A stretch of DNA of 51,519 nt from an uncultured Treponema sp. (GCA_900319625.1 ONPD01000002.1:260367-311885); one strand, 5' to 3'; positions 1 to 8,222 are shown, counted from the stretch's first letter. Made by a program: numbers and translations. Notes: generated by a model from the sequence alone, not told the origin.

Positions 1-205
1 CGCGGGTTCCGCCGAATGCCGCAATACAGAATCCTGCGATGATGGCCGTATAAAGCCCTGTTTCCGGGCTGCAGCCACTGGCGATTGCAAAGGCGATTGA
101 AAGCGGCAGTGCTACGATTCCTACGATGATTCCGGCAATAAAGTCGGTCAGGAACTGTTTACCGCTGTAGGATTTAAGTGAATTTAAAAGTTCTGGTTTG
201 TACAT
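1..205 (-). CDS. SulP-family anion transporter, N-terminal part (cut by window edge)
   Basis: Only the first 68 codons are in the window; the gene continues past base 1. The start ATG (203-205) follows a purine-rich AGGAAG stretch. The visible protein has a short cytoplasmic N-terminus and then a hydrophobic stretch with the motif order of SulP/SLC26 transporters: a DFIAGIIVGIVALPLSIAFA-type first helix and a GLYTAIIAGF segment followed by FGGTR. The family moves sulfate, bicarbonate or other anions across the inner membrane. The substrate and the presence of a C-terminal STAS domain cannot be judged from this piece. The gene is separated from the cation exporter gene by about 90 bases, so it may be the last gene of the same minus-strand transcript. 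Confidence 0.85.
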   Translation of the reverse strand, partial: MYKPELLNSLKSYSGKQFLTDFIAGIIVGIVALPLSIAFAIASGCSPETGLYTAIIAGFCIAAFGGTR

Positions 206-295
206 GATTTCCAAACTTCCTGAATAATTGAAATGTTTGGAAAATTATGATGTTTTTAGACTTTTTTTGCAATTACCCTGGCATTTCCCAATGCG

Positions 296-898
296 CTACC
301 CCAGCATGCCGCTGAGTTTCAAAGCTTCAATTGCCGTCATAACGCCGAATACCATAAAAAGCACGAAGGAAAAAATCTTCATGGCGCGTTCCGGAGCTTT
401 TTTCTTCAATAAAATACCGGCCAGCATTCCCAGAATATCAGCGGCAAAAAAACCCACTACGCAGGCTGCCCATACGATAAGGGCTTTTGCAAGTCCGTAG
501 GTTGCGCCAAAGGTTACAGCAGTCAACTGGGTTTTGTCGCCCAGTTCAGCCATAAAGAAAGTAGAAAAAACTGCCAGCGGAGCAAAGGAGATTTTTGATT
601 CGCCGGCCTCTTCTTCCTCATCATCAGTTTTCAAAAGTGAAGTGATTGCAAAGTAAATAAAGGCCGCCGCCGCCACAAGCTTTACGACCCAGAGCCATTT
701 TGCCAGCACCTGATTCAAAAAGCCTCCGGCAAGAACTGCAAGTGCATTTAAAAACAGAATAGCGACCAGTGTTCCAATTGTAATATCTCGTATTTTGTAT
801 TGCGAAGTTAAACCCACCAGCATAAGCTGGGTTTTATCGCCCATCTCTGCAATAAATTCAGTTATCAAAACTGAAAAAAATAAGACTATCAGCTGCAT
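296..898 (-). CDS. GDT1/TMEM165 (UPF0016) family cation exporter, probably Mn2+ or Ca2+
   Basis: A 200-residue protein with about six membrane helices in two homologous halves. Each half carries the family signature E-x-G-D-K-T-Q (residues 18-24 and 118-124), the acidic metal-binding motif of the UPF0016/GDT1 family. An acidic cytoplasmic loop (about residues 91-101, EEEE-rich) separates the halves. Characterised bacterial and eukaryotic members export manganese or calcium in exchange for protons, so the assignment to metal export is by family; the specific ion is inference. The start ATG lies inside the 3' end of the upstream gene (10-base overlap), so translation is probably coupled. No yybP-ykoY-type manganese riboswitch was recognised upstream. 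Confidence 0.9.
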   Translation of the reverse strand: MQLIVLFFSVLITEFIAEMGDKTQLMLVGLTSQYKIRDITIGTLVAILFLNALAVLAGGFLNQVLAKWLWVVKLVAAAAFIYFAITSLLKTDDEEEEAGESKISFAPLAVFSTFFMAELGDKTQLTAVTFGATYGLAKALIVWAACVVGFFAADILGMLAGILLKKKAPERAMKIFSFVLFMVFGVMTAIEALKLSGMLG

Positions 899-1998
899 TG
901 TTTTTTCCTGAAGAAACAGATTAATTTATAGAAAATTATGCTCAAAAGAGCGCTTATCATTTTATCTGTAAGGTTTGATAATAAGCCTGATATCCAGATT
1001 GCGAGATTCAGATTTTCTGTTGAAGTAAAGATTGCATAAGTTATGTTATCAAGGTTTTTGAGAGTCGTTTCTGCAGGAAACATAGACATAGAGATAATAT
1101 TTCCTGTAATTGCGTTAGAAATACCACTCCATAAGCCGGCCCACAAAAATATTTCGAGAGGCAGCTGTCTGTTCAATTGATAATTTTTTCCGGCTTTTCG
1201 TCTGAAAGTTCTCCATGCAAAGAATGCTGTAAGAATGTGGCATAAAATAAAGGGCAGATTTGCACAATCAAGAAGATAAAGAATTGAATGGCTCATTACC
1301 GCACAAATGATACCGGGAATAAGTCCAAAGGCAGCTGTTATTCCGATTGTAAGAATGGAATCTAAGTAAAGAGGATAGGTAAGTTTTCTGATAAGAAGTG
1401 AACCTGAACAATTAAGATCGGCAGCAATAATTATGGCTATTGATGTCATAAGAAAAGTTTTTATAGAAAATTCTTTGTCGAAAACTGTATCATCAGCCTG
1501 TATTTCAGGTCTCTTGCTCTTGCGGATATTTTTTTTAATAAAAACAAAAGCTGCAAGCACAATAAAAAAGAAGGTGAAATTTATGATTATATCTAAGCCT
1601 TGCAGCAATATTTTCTGTTTTTTATGGATTTCAATTTGAAGTTCTGTTGTAGTCGCGGTTAAAAGATTTCTCAGATTTTCCCGGTTTGAATCTGATATAT
1701 GGTATTCACGTAGAATAGTAGAAATTACAATTATTGAGTTCTGAACATATTCATCAAAATAAGCATAAACCCGGCAGCTTTTTTCAAAGAAAGTAATTAT
1801 TTCTTCATCAATGGTAAAGCCTTTCAAAAAATCAATATACTGCAGGCGTACCGCAGTAAAAGAGTTGTCCATAAAAGTAAAATTTTGTAAGGCTTTTTTT
1901 CTGAAAAACTGAGTCGCGGAAAAGTTAAAAACCGCAATCAAAATGAGTATATATTCAATCTTAAAAATTGTTTTAAGGTTAAATTTTCTGCACATCAT
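889..1998 (-). CDS. membrane protein with extracytoplasmic helical domain and ECF-S-like membrane domain
   Basis: A 369-residue protein I do not recognise as a named family. Visible layout: one N-terminal membrane helix (about 12-30), an extracytoplasmic mostly helical region of about 100 residues, a second helix (about 132-155), a basic linker (KKNIRKSKRPE), then five or six hydrophobic helices. The latter part contains YLDSILTIGITAAFGLIPG and, near the end, LTDKMISALLSIIFYKLI. Both resemble substrate-binding (S) subunits of ECF transporters and the related sensor membrane domains. No kinase, cyclase or phosphatase domain follows, so it looks like a sensor input module without an output. The two adjacent ATGs at 1993-1998 have no clear Shine-Dalgarno. 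Its 3' end overlaps the cation-exporter gene by 10 bases, which suggests shared function or regulation. Confidence 0.6.
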   Translation of the reverse strand: MMCRKFNLKTIFKIEYILILIAVFNFSATQFFRKKALQNFTFMDNSFTAVRLQYIDFLKGFTIDEEIITFFEKSCRVYAYFDEYVQNSIIVISTILREYHISDSNRENLRNLLTATTTELQIEIHKKQKILLQGLDIIINFTFFFIVLAAFVFIKKNIRKSKRPEIQADDTVFDKEFSIKTFLMTSIAIIIAADLNCSGSLLIRKLTYPLYLDSILTIGITAAFGLIPGIICAVMSHSILYLLDCANLPFILCHILTAFFAWRTFRRKAGKNYQLNRQLPLEIFLWAGLWSGISNAITGNIISMSMFPAETTLKNLDNITYAIFTSTENLNLAIWISGLLSNLTDKMISALLSIIFYKLICFFRKKQCS

Positions 1999-2084
1999 TT
2001 TCAGTTTATCACAGCTTTATATATTTTGTCAGACCTTTTGACGTCAGAAAATCAATTATTACAAGAAATTAATCTAAAAAACAT

Positions 2085-2116
2085 AAAAAAATCCGCCCCG
2101 GGGAGATGGGCGGATT
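2085..2116 (-). terminator. Rho-independent terminator of gpmI
   Basis: On the minus strand a 9-bp stem (AATCCGCCC with GGGCGGATT, 2090-2098 and 2108-2116) is followed by a run of U residues (complement of the A run at 2085-2091), about 20 bases after the gpmI stop. Confidence 0.85.
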
Positions 2117-2136
2117 CATAAAAAATGACAATAAAT

Positions 2137-3795
2137 TTATTTTAAGTTAATCATCGAAGGATCATAATCTGTTGGTGGCACAAATCCCATCAACATCATA
2201 AGTGTTGCAGGCCAGCTTGAAATTCCAAGACCTTCGTTCAACTTAGTATTATCATACTCGCCCTTGTACTCTGGGTCATAGATAATACCAGGAACAGGGT
2301 TCAATGAGTGAGATGTCTTTGGCTTTGGTTCGCCGTCAGCGCCCATAGCAACTGAACCGTCCTTCTTGTGCTCGTACATATCGTCTGAGTTTCCGTGGTC
2401 AGCTGTAAGACAGAGGATACCGCCTGCCTTTTCAATTGCTGCCTTAAGACGACCAAGCTGAAGATCCATACCTTCCATAGAACATACAACAGCGTTGAAT
2501 ACACCAGTGTGTCCAACCATATCACCGTTAGGGTAGTTGAGACGGATGTGGTCATATTTTCCGCTTTCGATAGCTTCGATTACCTTGTCAGTAATTTCAG
2601 CACACTTCATCCATGGGCGCTGCTCGAATGGAACAACATCAGATGGAACTTCGATATATGTTTCAAGATTCTTGTCGAACTCGCCAGGGCGGTTACCATT
2701 GAAGAAGTATGTAACGTGACCGTATTTCTGAGTCTCTGAAATTGCCATAAGATGAACGCCAGTCTTTGTAAGATATTCACCCATTGTGCGGTCAATGCTT
2801 GGTGGGTTTACAAGATACTGAGCAGGCTTATGGTTGTCTCCGTCGTATTCCATCATACCTGCATATTCAACAGCAGGGCGGCGTACGCGGTCAAAGTGAG
2901 GGAAGTTATCCTCTTCGAAAGCAGCAGTAATTTCAAGAGAGCGGTCACCGCGGAAGTTGAAGAAGATTACGCTGTCGCCGTCAACGATAGGTCCTACAGG
3001 CTTTCCGTCTTTAGCGATTACAAACTCGTGCATATCCTGATCGAGAAGGCCTGCATTTTCACTGCGGTAAGTATTGATAGCTTCTGTAGCGCTTGCAAAC
3101 TGACGACCATCAGCAAGAACGTGAGCGTGCCATCCGCGCTCTACCATAGACCAGTCTGCACCATAGCGGTCCATAGTGATGTACATACGTCCACCACCAG
3201 AAGCAATCTGATAGTCAACATCGCTGAACTCAGCAAGGAATTTCTCGAGTGGTTCAAAATATTCAAGGGCAGAAGTAGGAGGAACATCGCGACCGTCCAG
3301 AAGAGCGTGAACGCGCAAAGTTTTTACACCTTCCTTGTGAGCCTGAGTAATCATAGCCTTAAGGTGGTCAATATGAGAGTGAACATTACCGTCAGAAACA
3401 AGACCAATCAGGTGGAAAGTAGAGTTTTTATCCTGAACATTCTTTACAAGCTTTTTCCAGGTAGCACCTTCGAACATGCTGCCAGATTTAATTGATTCAC
3501 CAACAAGTTTAGCACCCTGAGCAAAAACGCGGCCACAACCCATAGCATTGTGTCCAACCTCAGAGTTACCCATATCATCATCTGTTGGAAGACCAACAGC
3601 AGTTCCGTGAGCCTTGAGCTTTGTGTGAGGGCAGTTTTTTGTGAACCAGTCCAGGTACTTCATCTTAGAAGCCTTTACAGCATCACCTTCTTCATATTTA
3701 CCATATCCAACGCCGTCCATAATAACCAGGACAACAGGACCACGACGACCTTTCCAGTTTGGATTTTTTTCCAAAGCATGCATTGTGTCTGCCAT
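2137..3795 (-). CDS. gpmI: 2,3-bisphosphoglycerate-independent phosphoglycerate mutase
   Basis: A 552-residue cytoplasmic enzyme that interconverts 3- and 2-phosphoglycerate in glycolysis. The alkaline-phosphatase-superfamily motifs are present: VVLVIMDGVGYG with the metal ligand Asp27, and DDDMGNSEVGHNAMG with the phosphoserine nucleophile Ser78. Further conserved blocks are the HSHIDHL segment, the LLDGRDVPP loop, and the C-terminal LTADHGNSDDM metal site. The length is slightly above the usual 505-515, with extra residues mainly at the N-terminus and around the C-terminal GYEHKKDGSVAMG-like loop. The start is set by AGAGGT five bases before ATG. It is monocistronic with its own terminator. 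It is very confidently assigned by motif content. Confidence 0.97.
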   Translation of the reverse strand: MADTMHALEKNPNWKGRRGPVVLVIMDGVGYGKYEEGDAVKASKMKYLDWFTKNCPHTKLKAHGTAVGLPTDDDMGNSEVGHNAMGCGRVFAQGAKLVGESIKSGSMFEGATWKKLVKNVQDKNSTFHLIGLVSDGNVHSHIDHLKAMITQAHKEGVKTLRVHALLDGRDVPPTSALEYFEPLEKFLAEFSDVDYQIASGGGRMYITMDRYGADWSMVERGWHAHVLADGRQFASATEAINTYRSENAGLLDQDMHEFVIAKDGKPVGPIVDGDSVIFFNFRGDRSLEITAAFEEDNFPHFDRVRRPAVEYAGMMEYDGDNHKPAQYLVNPPSIDRTMGEYLTKTGVHLMAISETQKYGHVTYFFNGNRPGEFDKNLETYIEVPSDVVPFEQRPWMKCAEITDKVIEAIESGKYDHIRLNYPNGDMVGHTGVFNAVVCSMEGMDLQLGRLKAAIEKAGGILCLTADHGNSDDMYEHKKDGSVAMGADGEPKPKTSHSLNPVPGIIYDPEYKGEYDNTKLNEGLGISSWPATLMMLMGFVPPTDYDPSMINLK

Positions 3796-3810
3796 ATATT
3801 ACCTCTTTGG

Positions 3811-3921
3811 GCGTTTCAGCTCGCTTCGCTCGCTGTCGGGCTATCCGCGGTTCCGCTATCGCTCCATTCCTTCATTCGCTACGCTCATTCCGGAACGTTC
3901 CGCCGCTACTATCCCTAACGC
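3811..3921. repeat. GC-rich intergenic repeat-like sequence
   Basis: About 110 bases of much higher GC than the flanks, made of short recurring words (CGCT, GGGCTATCC, CATTCC) and bounded by GCGTT and AACGC as a 5-base inverted repeat. It has no ribosome binding site and the short open frames crossing it show no protein-like composition. It resembles the dispersed CGCT-rich intergenic repeats seen in many genomes, but its copy number cannot be tested from this window. It lies upstream of the gpmI start, so it may form part of the gpmI leader region. Confidence 0.45.
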
Positions 3922-4057
3922 ATTTTTGTAAATTAAAATCGCTTACAATATAATGAAAATTACGCGTTGTTACAATTGCAGGGATGGAAAATAAAGCAGA
4001 AATGTTAGGTGAGACTTACAAATGGCAGCGTTTCGCCTGTCGGCGCGCTCATTCCGC

Positions 4058-4172
4058 TTCAAATCCCCTATTCTCCCGTGGATATTTGTAAGTGGAAGTT
4101 AAAAAAATAAAGCACTCACAATTACTTGTAAGTGCTTCTTTCAATTTTAAGTTGGAGAATAGGGGATTTGAA
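4058..4172. repeat. inverted duplication of the tRNA-Ala 3' end
   Basis: Bases 4058-4076 are identical over 19 bases to the 3' end of the tRNA-Ala gene, but in opposite orientation (tRNA copy at 4154-4172). A second inverted pair, ACTTACAAAT at 4014-4023 and ATTTGTAAGT at 4084-4093, surrounds the extra copy. The partial copy consists of the T-loop and acceptor 3' strand, the part of tRNA genes commonly used as attachment sites by integrases. Confidence 0.7.
4099..4137 (-). terminator. terminator of tRNA-Ala
   Basis: On the minus strand a 12-bp stem with one G-U pair (4110-4121 with 4126-4137, loop of 4) is followed by a U run (complement of A at 4101-4107). It lies just after the 3' end of the tRNA gene. 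Confidence 0.75.
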
Positions 4173-4226
4173 CCCCTGACATTCGGCTTGCAAAGCCGAC
4201 GCTCTAGCCAACTGAGCTAATTCCCC
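4153..4226 (-). tRNA. tRNA-Ala, anticodon UGC
   Basis: A 74-base cloverleaf read on the minus strand: acceptor GGGGAAT pairing with ATTCTCC, D-stem GCTC/GAGC, anticodon stem TCGGC/GCCGA with loop TTTGCAA (anticodon TGC), and T-arm with GTTCAAATC. The alanine identity pair G3-U70 is present. The CCA end is not encoded; the discriminator base is A. It charges alanine and reads GCN codons. It is a single gene with its own terminator and is not part of an rRNA operon here. Confidence 0.95.
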
Positions 4227-4340
4227 GTCAGTGGTTATACAATATAATATTTTAAAAATTTAATCAATCATAAAATCAGAAAAGTTGATTAGTAAAAAAT
4301 TATCGATTATAATTTTACATTATACTTTTGGAGAAAATTA

Positions 4341-6071
4341 ATGAGTGACGAATTAGACCCTGAAATTTCTGCGCTTTTGAATAAAATGCCACAGCAGGAT
4401 TCAGATGCCGATATTGAGTCTTTAGATGAGCCTCTCGACGAAGTTGAAGAGCTTGAAGATGATTCTCTGGATTCTGTAAATCCTTTCGGAGCTGCACCTC
4501 AAAAGCAAAAGTCTTCGACAGCTATGGGGCCCAGAACTATTCATGATGTAGATCTCAGTAAAACTTGTTTTGAACCGATTGAACAGATTGTCAATGACAC
4601 TCCTTCAGATGTTTATAATGACCCGAAATATTATAAGGTTTGTCTTACAGGAGAAAATCAGTCAGCTCAGCGTGTACATCAGATTCTTACAAAGTATCTT
4701 ACAACCGCAGATCCAAAAGACCGCTCTGTTTTCCGTCAGCAGATTGTAACTGCCTACTGGGAGCTTCTCCGCGGTATGGTTGGAAAGATGTCTAATATGT
4801 CAACTCCGCTTCCAAAACGAATGCTGGTTCGCTTCGGAATCATTCTCCCAACTCTTTTTAAGCCGGAAGCAAAAGAATTCTTTTCCAAAATGATTATGGA
4901 AAATAAATACAATGAACCGGTTCTTTACGTTGATGAATGGTTTAAGGAAATTGCTTCGGGAAGAATGGGAAATTCTGCTACCGATGAAGCAAAACGTCCA
5001 AAGCCTGATAATCCTGAGGCAGCAAGCAAGGAAGAAAAAGCAAGACTTATGCAGCTTAAGTCAAAAAATTCCGGCCGTCTTCAGAGTGCAGAAAATATCC
5101 TTAATATAAAAGAAAACGAGCGAAAAACAATTGAAGGTGAATTGACCCGGGATATCAAACAGCTTTGTACTCATGCCGCATTATATGGGATGGAACCTCA
5201 TACGGCAGAACTTAATGAAGAGCAGAGAAAGCTTTTCCCTGTTATTGCAGATTTGCTTCGTCGTCTTTCCCGCAATGATAAGGAATTTGTTAAGGCTTTT
5301 ACCGAATATAAGGAAGCAAAAGCAACTTTCGATAGTGTAAGCAGTAAGGTTCTGGCAGCCGGCGGAGATCAGGAAGAAACAAACGATACCGAAGCCGTTA
5401 AGCTTGAATTTGAAACTTACCGCCAGATGGCAAAAATGACTGTAGGCCGACGCGGTAATCAGTTCCCTATTTTTACGCGCGAATTCTTCCATTGTACAGA
5501 GAACGGAACCGGAATGCGCGAAAACGTAATCGAAACTCTTCGCTGGATTGAATCTCTTGATCCGGGCGCTTTTGTTCGTCTTCATAAAAATGTTCCCAAC
5601 CGCATTGTTCCTTATGTTCTTCTTGTTCCTACTTACGGCGACCGAGGTTTCTGCTGGGAACCTTTTGACCGCTACAACCGCGTAACAAGCCGCGGACGAA
5701 TTGTCGTTCCTATGTATCCTCGTGATTTGAAAATAGCCGTCTTGACTGCTGTTGCTGATTTGCGCTGGCAGGTTGCAAAGGAAAAGGCTTCCTACTACTG
5801 GATGGAGGAAGGTCTTACCGGCCAGTATTATCAGCACGTAGAGCAGATGAAGCTCAAAGGTGATTTGAAAGAGTTCTTTATAGAAGATTATATTCTCTGG
5901 ATGACAAAGGAATCTACCGGCGTTCAGCGCCTTGATAAAGACGTTCGCGGTATTTTCTGGCGAAATATGCCTTTCCCAAAAGAGCTTAAGGAAGAACTCC
6001 GCAAGCGCAGTCTTGTTTATGATGAGCTTTGCAAGAAGGACCTGAACCGAGAGATGTCGGACGGATACTAA
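4341..6071 (+). CDS. conserved treponemal protein of unknown function
   Basis: A 576-residue soluble protein without signal peptide or membrane segment; I cannot assign a family. The first 60 residues are strongly acidic (runs of D/E with few basic residues) and likely disordered. Residues about 70-215 are helical. A lysine-rich stretch and a charged coiled-coil-like region follow (about 215-360). The C-terminal 200 residues (from about QFPIFTREFFH) are denser in aromatic residues and look like a folded domain, with segments such as GDRGFCWEPFDRYNRVTSRGR and WMTKESTGVQRLDKDVRGIFWRNMPFPKE. The start is well set by TGGAG nine bases before ATG. It stands alone, between tRNA-Ala and a fold-back element. 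Codon use and composition match neighbouring housekeeping genes, so it is probably a resident gene. Confidence 0.85.
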   Translation: MSDELDPEISALLNKMPQQDSDADIESLDEPLDEVEELEDDSLDSVNPFGAAPQKQKSSTAMGPRTIHDVDLSKTCFEPIEQIVNDTPSDVYNDPKYYKVCLTGENQSAQRVHQILTKYLTTADPKDRSVFRQQIVTAYWELLRGMVGKMSNMSTPLPKRMLVRFGIILPTLFKPEAKEFFSKMIMENKYNEPVLYVDEWFKEIASGRMGNSATDEAKRPKPDNPEAASKEEKARLMQLKSKNSGRLQSAENILNIKENERKTIEGELTRDIKQLCTHAALYGMEPHTAELNEEQRKLFPVIADLLRRLSRNDKEFVKAFTEYKEAKATFDSVSSKVLAAGGDQEETNDTEAVKLEFETYRQMAKMTVGRRGNQFPIFTREFFHCTENGTGMRENVIETLRWIESLDPGAFVRLHKNVPNRIVPYVLLVPTYGDRGFCWEPFDRYNRVTSRGRIVVPMYPRDLKIAVLTAVADLRWQVAKEKASYYWMEEGLTGQYYQHVEQMKLKGDLKEFFIEDYILWMTKESTGVQRLDKDVRGIFWRNMPFPKELKEELRKRSLVYDELCKKDLNREMSDGY

Positions 6072-6090
6072 TCTGCCGTCTGAAATAATT

Positions 6091-6234
6091 AGCCACAGAT
6101 GAACACAGATACACACGGATGATTATACAACTTGCGCTTTAGCGCAAGTTAAGCAATGGTTACGTATATTCCTAAATTAAAAGTTACATTACGACCATTG
6201 CAAATCTGTGAAAATCTGCGTCCAATCTGTGGCT
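6091..6234. repeat. 144-bp nested fold-back intergenic element
   Basis: The ends are a perfect 10-base inverted repeat, AGCCACAGAT at 6091-6100 and ATCTGTGGCT at 6225-6234. Inside are a 10-bp hairpin (6129-6138 with 6141-6150, loop TT) and another short inverted pair (CAATGG near 6154 and CCATTG near 6215). CACAGAT/ATCTGTG words recur near both ends. A T run directly follows (6236-6242), so on the plus strand the structure may also end transcription of the upstream gene. It looks like a non-coding miniature repeat. Confidence 0.65.
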
Positions 6235-6241
6235 ATTTTTT

Positions 6242-8119
6242 TTACTCCCACCCAAAGGTAGCAGGCGGCTTGTTAGTTGCGTCAAAATATAGGGCGTCTA
6301 CAAAAGGAAGCTCTGCGATTTTATGAACAATTGTGCTCATTACTTCTTTTGGCAAAAGGGCAAAGCGGGCTGTCATTACGTCTTCACTGATTACAGGACG
6401 CAGAACAAAGGTTGCGTGGTCAGCAGAACTTGCGTATGGCAGGTCGATTGTTAAGTGCTGGAAAATCTTGTTGTACCAGCCTGAATTGTGAAGTTCTGTA
6501 AGAACGATGTTATCAACTTCGCGAAGCTGGTCTAAGCGGCGGCGGTCGCAGTAGCCTTCCTGAAGTTTTAAGTCACTGTCTGTAATTCCCGGGCGCTGGA
6601 AAAGCTTAATACAGGTGCGGTTGATGTATTTTGCACTGTTTGTAATAGAAGAAGAACAGGCTTCAACCTTTTCGCGTTTGTCCGGCAGATGGTAGAAGCC
6701 GTCTCCTTCATCAGCAAAGGTAAGCAGGGCAGGGAAGCGGTAAGTGCGGAAGTCACCCTGAACACCAACCGAGCGAACCGGCAGAACTGAACGTTTAAGA
6801 CCTGCTGTGCATTTTGGACAGAACATATCAAGTTTTACTTCTTCAAGTTCCTTCTGGGCTGCTGCAAGTTCCTGGTCATCTTTTGCAGACCATGATTTTC
6901 CGTCGTTACACAAAACGTTAATAGAAAGTCCAGGTCCCGGGAAAGGATGGCGCATAACAAGCTGGTCAGAAAGTCCCAGTTTTTTTCCGATATTGCGGAC
7001 TTCATCCTTATACAAATCACGGATTGGTTCAATAATCAGGCCTTTTGCAATCAGTTCCTGAATGCCTGCAACGCGGTTATGGTGAGTTTTAATTGTGTGG
7101 GAGTTTTTAGTTCCGCCCGACTCAATGATATCAGGATACAAGGTTCCCTGGGCAAGCAGCCAGCTGTCATCAAGATTCTGGCGGGCAGTTACTTCATTTC
7201 GAACTGTGATAAAGTTTTCTCCAACAGCCATTCGTTTTTTCTGCGGATCTGTAAGGCCCGCAATTGCCTTCAAAAAGCTTTCCGAAGCGTCTTCTACAAT
7301 GAAGTTTGTAAAACCGAATTTGCGGTAAGCTTCTGCAACATTGTGGCTTTCGTTTTTGCGCATAAAGCCGTTATCAATATGAAGACCAAGAACTCTGTCC
7401 TGTCCAAGAGCCTTGTTCAAAAGCGCAAAGGTAATTGTTGAATCAACGCCGCCGCTAAGGAAGAGAAGAACATTGCGGCCGTCTGCTTCTTTTTTGATGT
7501 TTTCAAGAATTACCTGAAGAACAATATCCTGATCCCAGTTTTTTTCCATGCCGCAGAATTTTGCAAAGTTCTCAAAAATCTGGTTTCCGCAGGGAGTATC
7601 TTTTACTTCGCAGTGGCACTGAAGGCTGAAGCGTTTTTTAGAAAGATTCTGAAGGGCTGCGTAAGGGCAGTCTTTTGTGCTTCCCACAACTTCAAAGCCG
7701 TCTCCAGGCTGCAAAACTGTATCCTGGTGGCTCATCCATACCTGCTGGCTTGCTTCAATTCCTTCAAAAAGCGGAGATTTTACAGCAGAATTCAGATTAA
7801 GCTGGGCAAAACCGAATTCTCCAACTTCTCCTTTTCCGACATTTCCGCCATAGCTTTTTGCCATAAGCTGGTGACCGTAACAAAGGCCTAAAACCGGCAG
7901 GTCAAGTGTCAAAATCTCGTCATTAAATTCGGGAACGTTTTCTTCATAAACCGAAGAAGGACCGCCGCTCATAATTACGCCCTTTGCGTTTTCAAAAACG
8001 TCCAGGTCCGCAGACGGTAATGCAATTTCTGAATAATATCCAAGCATTCGGAAGCGCTTTGCAATAAGGTGGGCATACTGACTTCCAAAATCCAATACAA
8101 CTATCTTTGAACGGCTCAT
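6242..8119 (-). CDS. guaA: GMP synthase (glutamine-hydrolysing)
   Basis: A 625-residue enzyme converting XMP, ATP and glutamine to GMP in purine synthesis. The N-terminal class-I amidotransferase has SGGPSSVYE, the nucleophile Cys80 in GLCYGHQ, and the His169/Glu171 pair. The ATP-pyrophosphatase P-loop SGGVDST is at 222-228, and the C-terminal dimerisation domain ends in the family-typical KPPATFGWE. It is about 100 residues longer than the common bacterial form. The extra sequence lies within the synthetase half (about 410-500) and carries a CPKC pair, as in longer GMP synthases. The usual HPE at the catalytic His is HCE here, inside QCHCEV. GGGG eight bases before ATG sets the start. No purine riboswitch was seen upstream. 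Confidence 0.97.
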   Translation of the reverse strand: MSRSKIVVLDFGSQYAHLIAKRFRMLGYYSEIALPSADLDVFENAKGVIMSGGPSSVYEENVPEFNDEILTLDLPVLGLCYGHQLMAKSYGGNVGKGEVGEFGFAQLNLNSAVKSPLFEGIEASQQVWMSHQDTVLQPGDGFEVVGSTKDCPYAALQNLSKKRFSLQCHCEVKDTPCGNQIFENFAKFCGMEKNWDQDIVLQVILENIKKEADGRNVLLFLSGGVDSTITFALLNKALGQDRVLGLHIDNGFMRKNESHNVAEAYRKFGFTNFIVEDASESFLKAIAGLTDPQKKRMAVGENFITVRNEVTARQNLDDSWLLAQGTLYPDIIESGGTKNSHTIKTHHNRVAGIQELIAKGLIIEPIRDLYKDEVRNIGKKLGLSDQLVMRHPFPGPGLSINVLCNDGKSWSAKDDQELAAAQKELEEVKLDMFCPKCTAGLKRSVLPVRSVGVQGDFRTYRFPALLTFADEGDGFYHLPDKREKVEACSSSITNSAKYINRTCIKLFQRPGITDSDLKLQEGYCDRRRLDQLREVDNIVLTELHNSGWYNKIFQHLTIDLPYASSADHATFVLRPVISEDVMTARFALLPKEVMSTIVHKIAELPFVDALYFDATNKPPATFGWE

Positions 8120-8222
8120 AAATGTTCCCCTAAAAAATAAGTTGCAACATATATTAGCAGAAAAGAGGAATAGTTTAAACAGAAGAAAATATTTTCTTTT
8201 TAATAAATTTTTTCTTTTTTTA

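Noticed and set aside
2752..3495. 247-codon plus-strand frame opposite gpmI
   Set aside because: Shadow of gpmI; no family-like features.
3811..3921. Integron attC site upstream of gpmI
   Set aside because: GCGTT/AACGC ends resemble attC cores, but the R' (GTTRRRY) and R'' consensus boxes are not satisfied.
3550..3953. Three short plus-strand frames crossing the gpmI start and the GC-rich repeat
   Set aside because: They lie partly in gpmI antisense and partly in repeat sequence; no ribosome site.
5181..6116. 311-codon minus-strand frame opposite the unknown treponemal protein
   Set aside because: Cys/Phe/Asn-rich shadow; the plus-strand frame has the Shine-Dalgarno and sensible domain structure.
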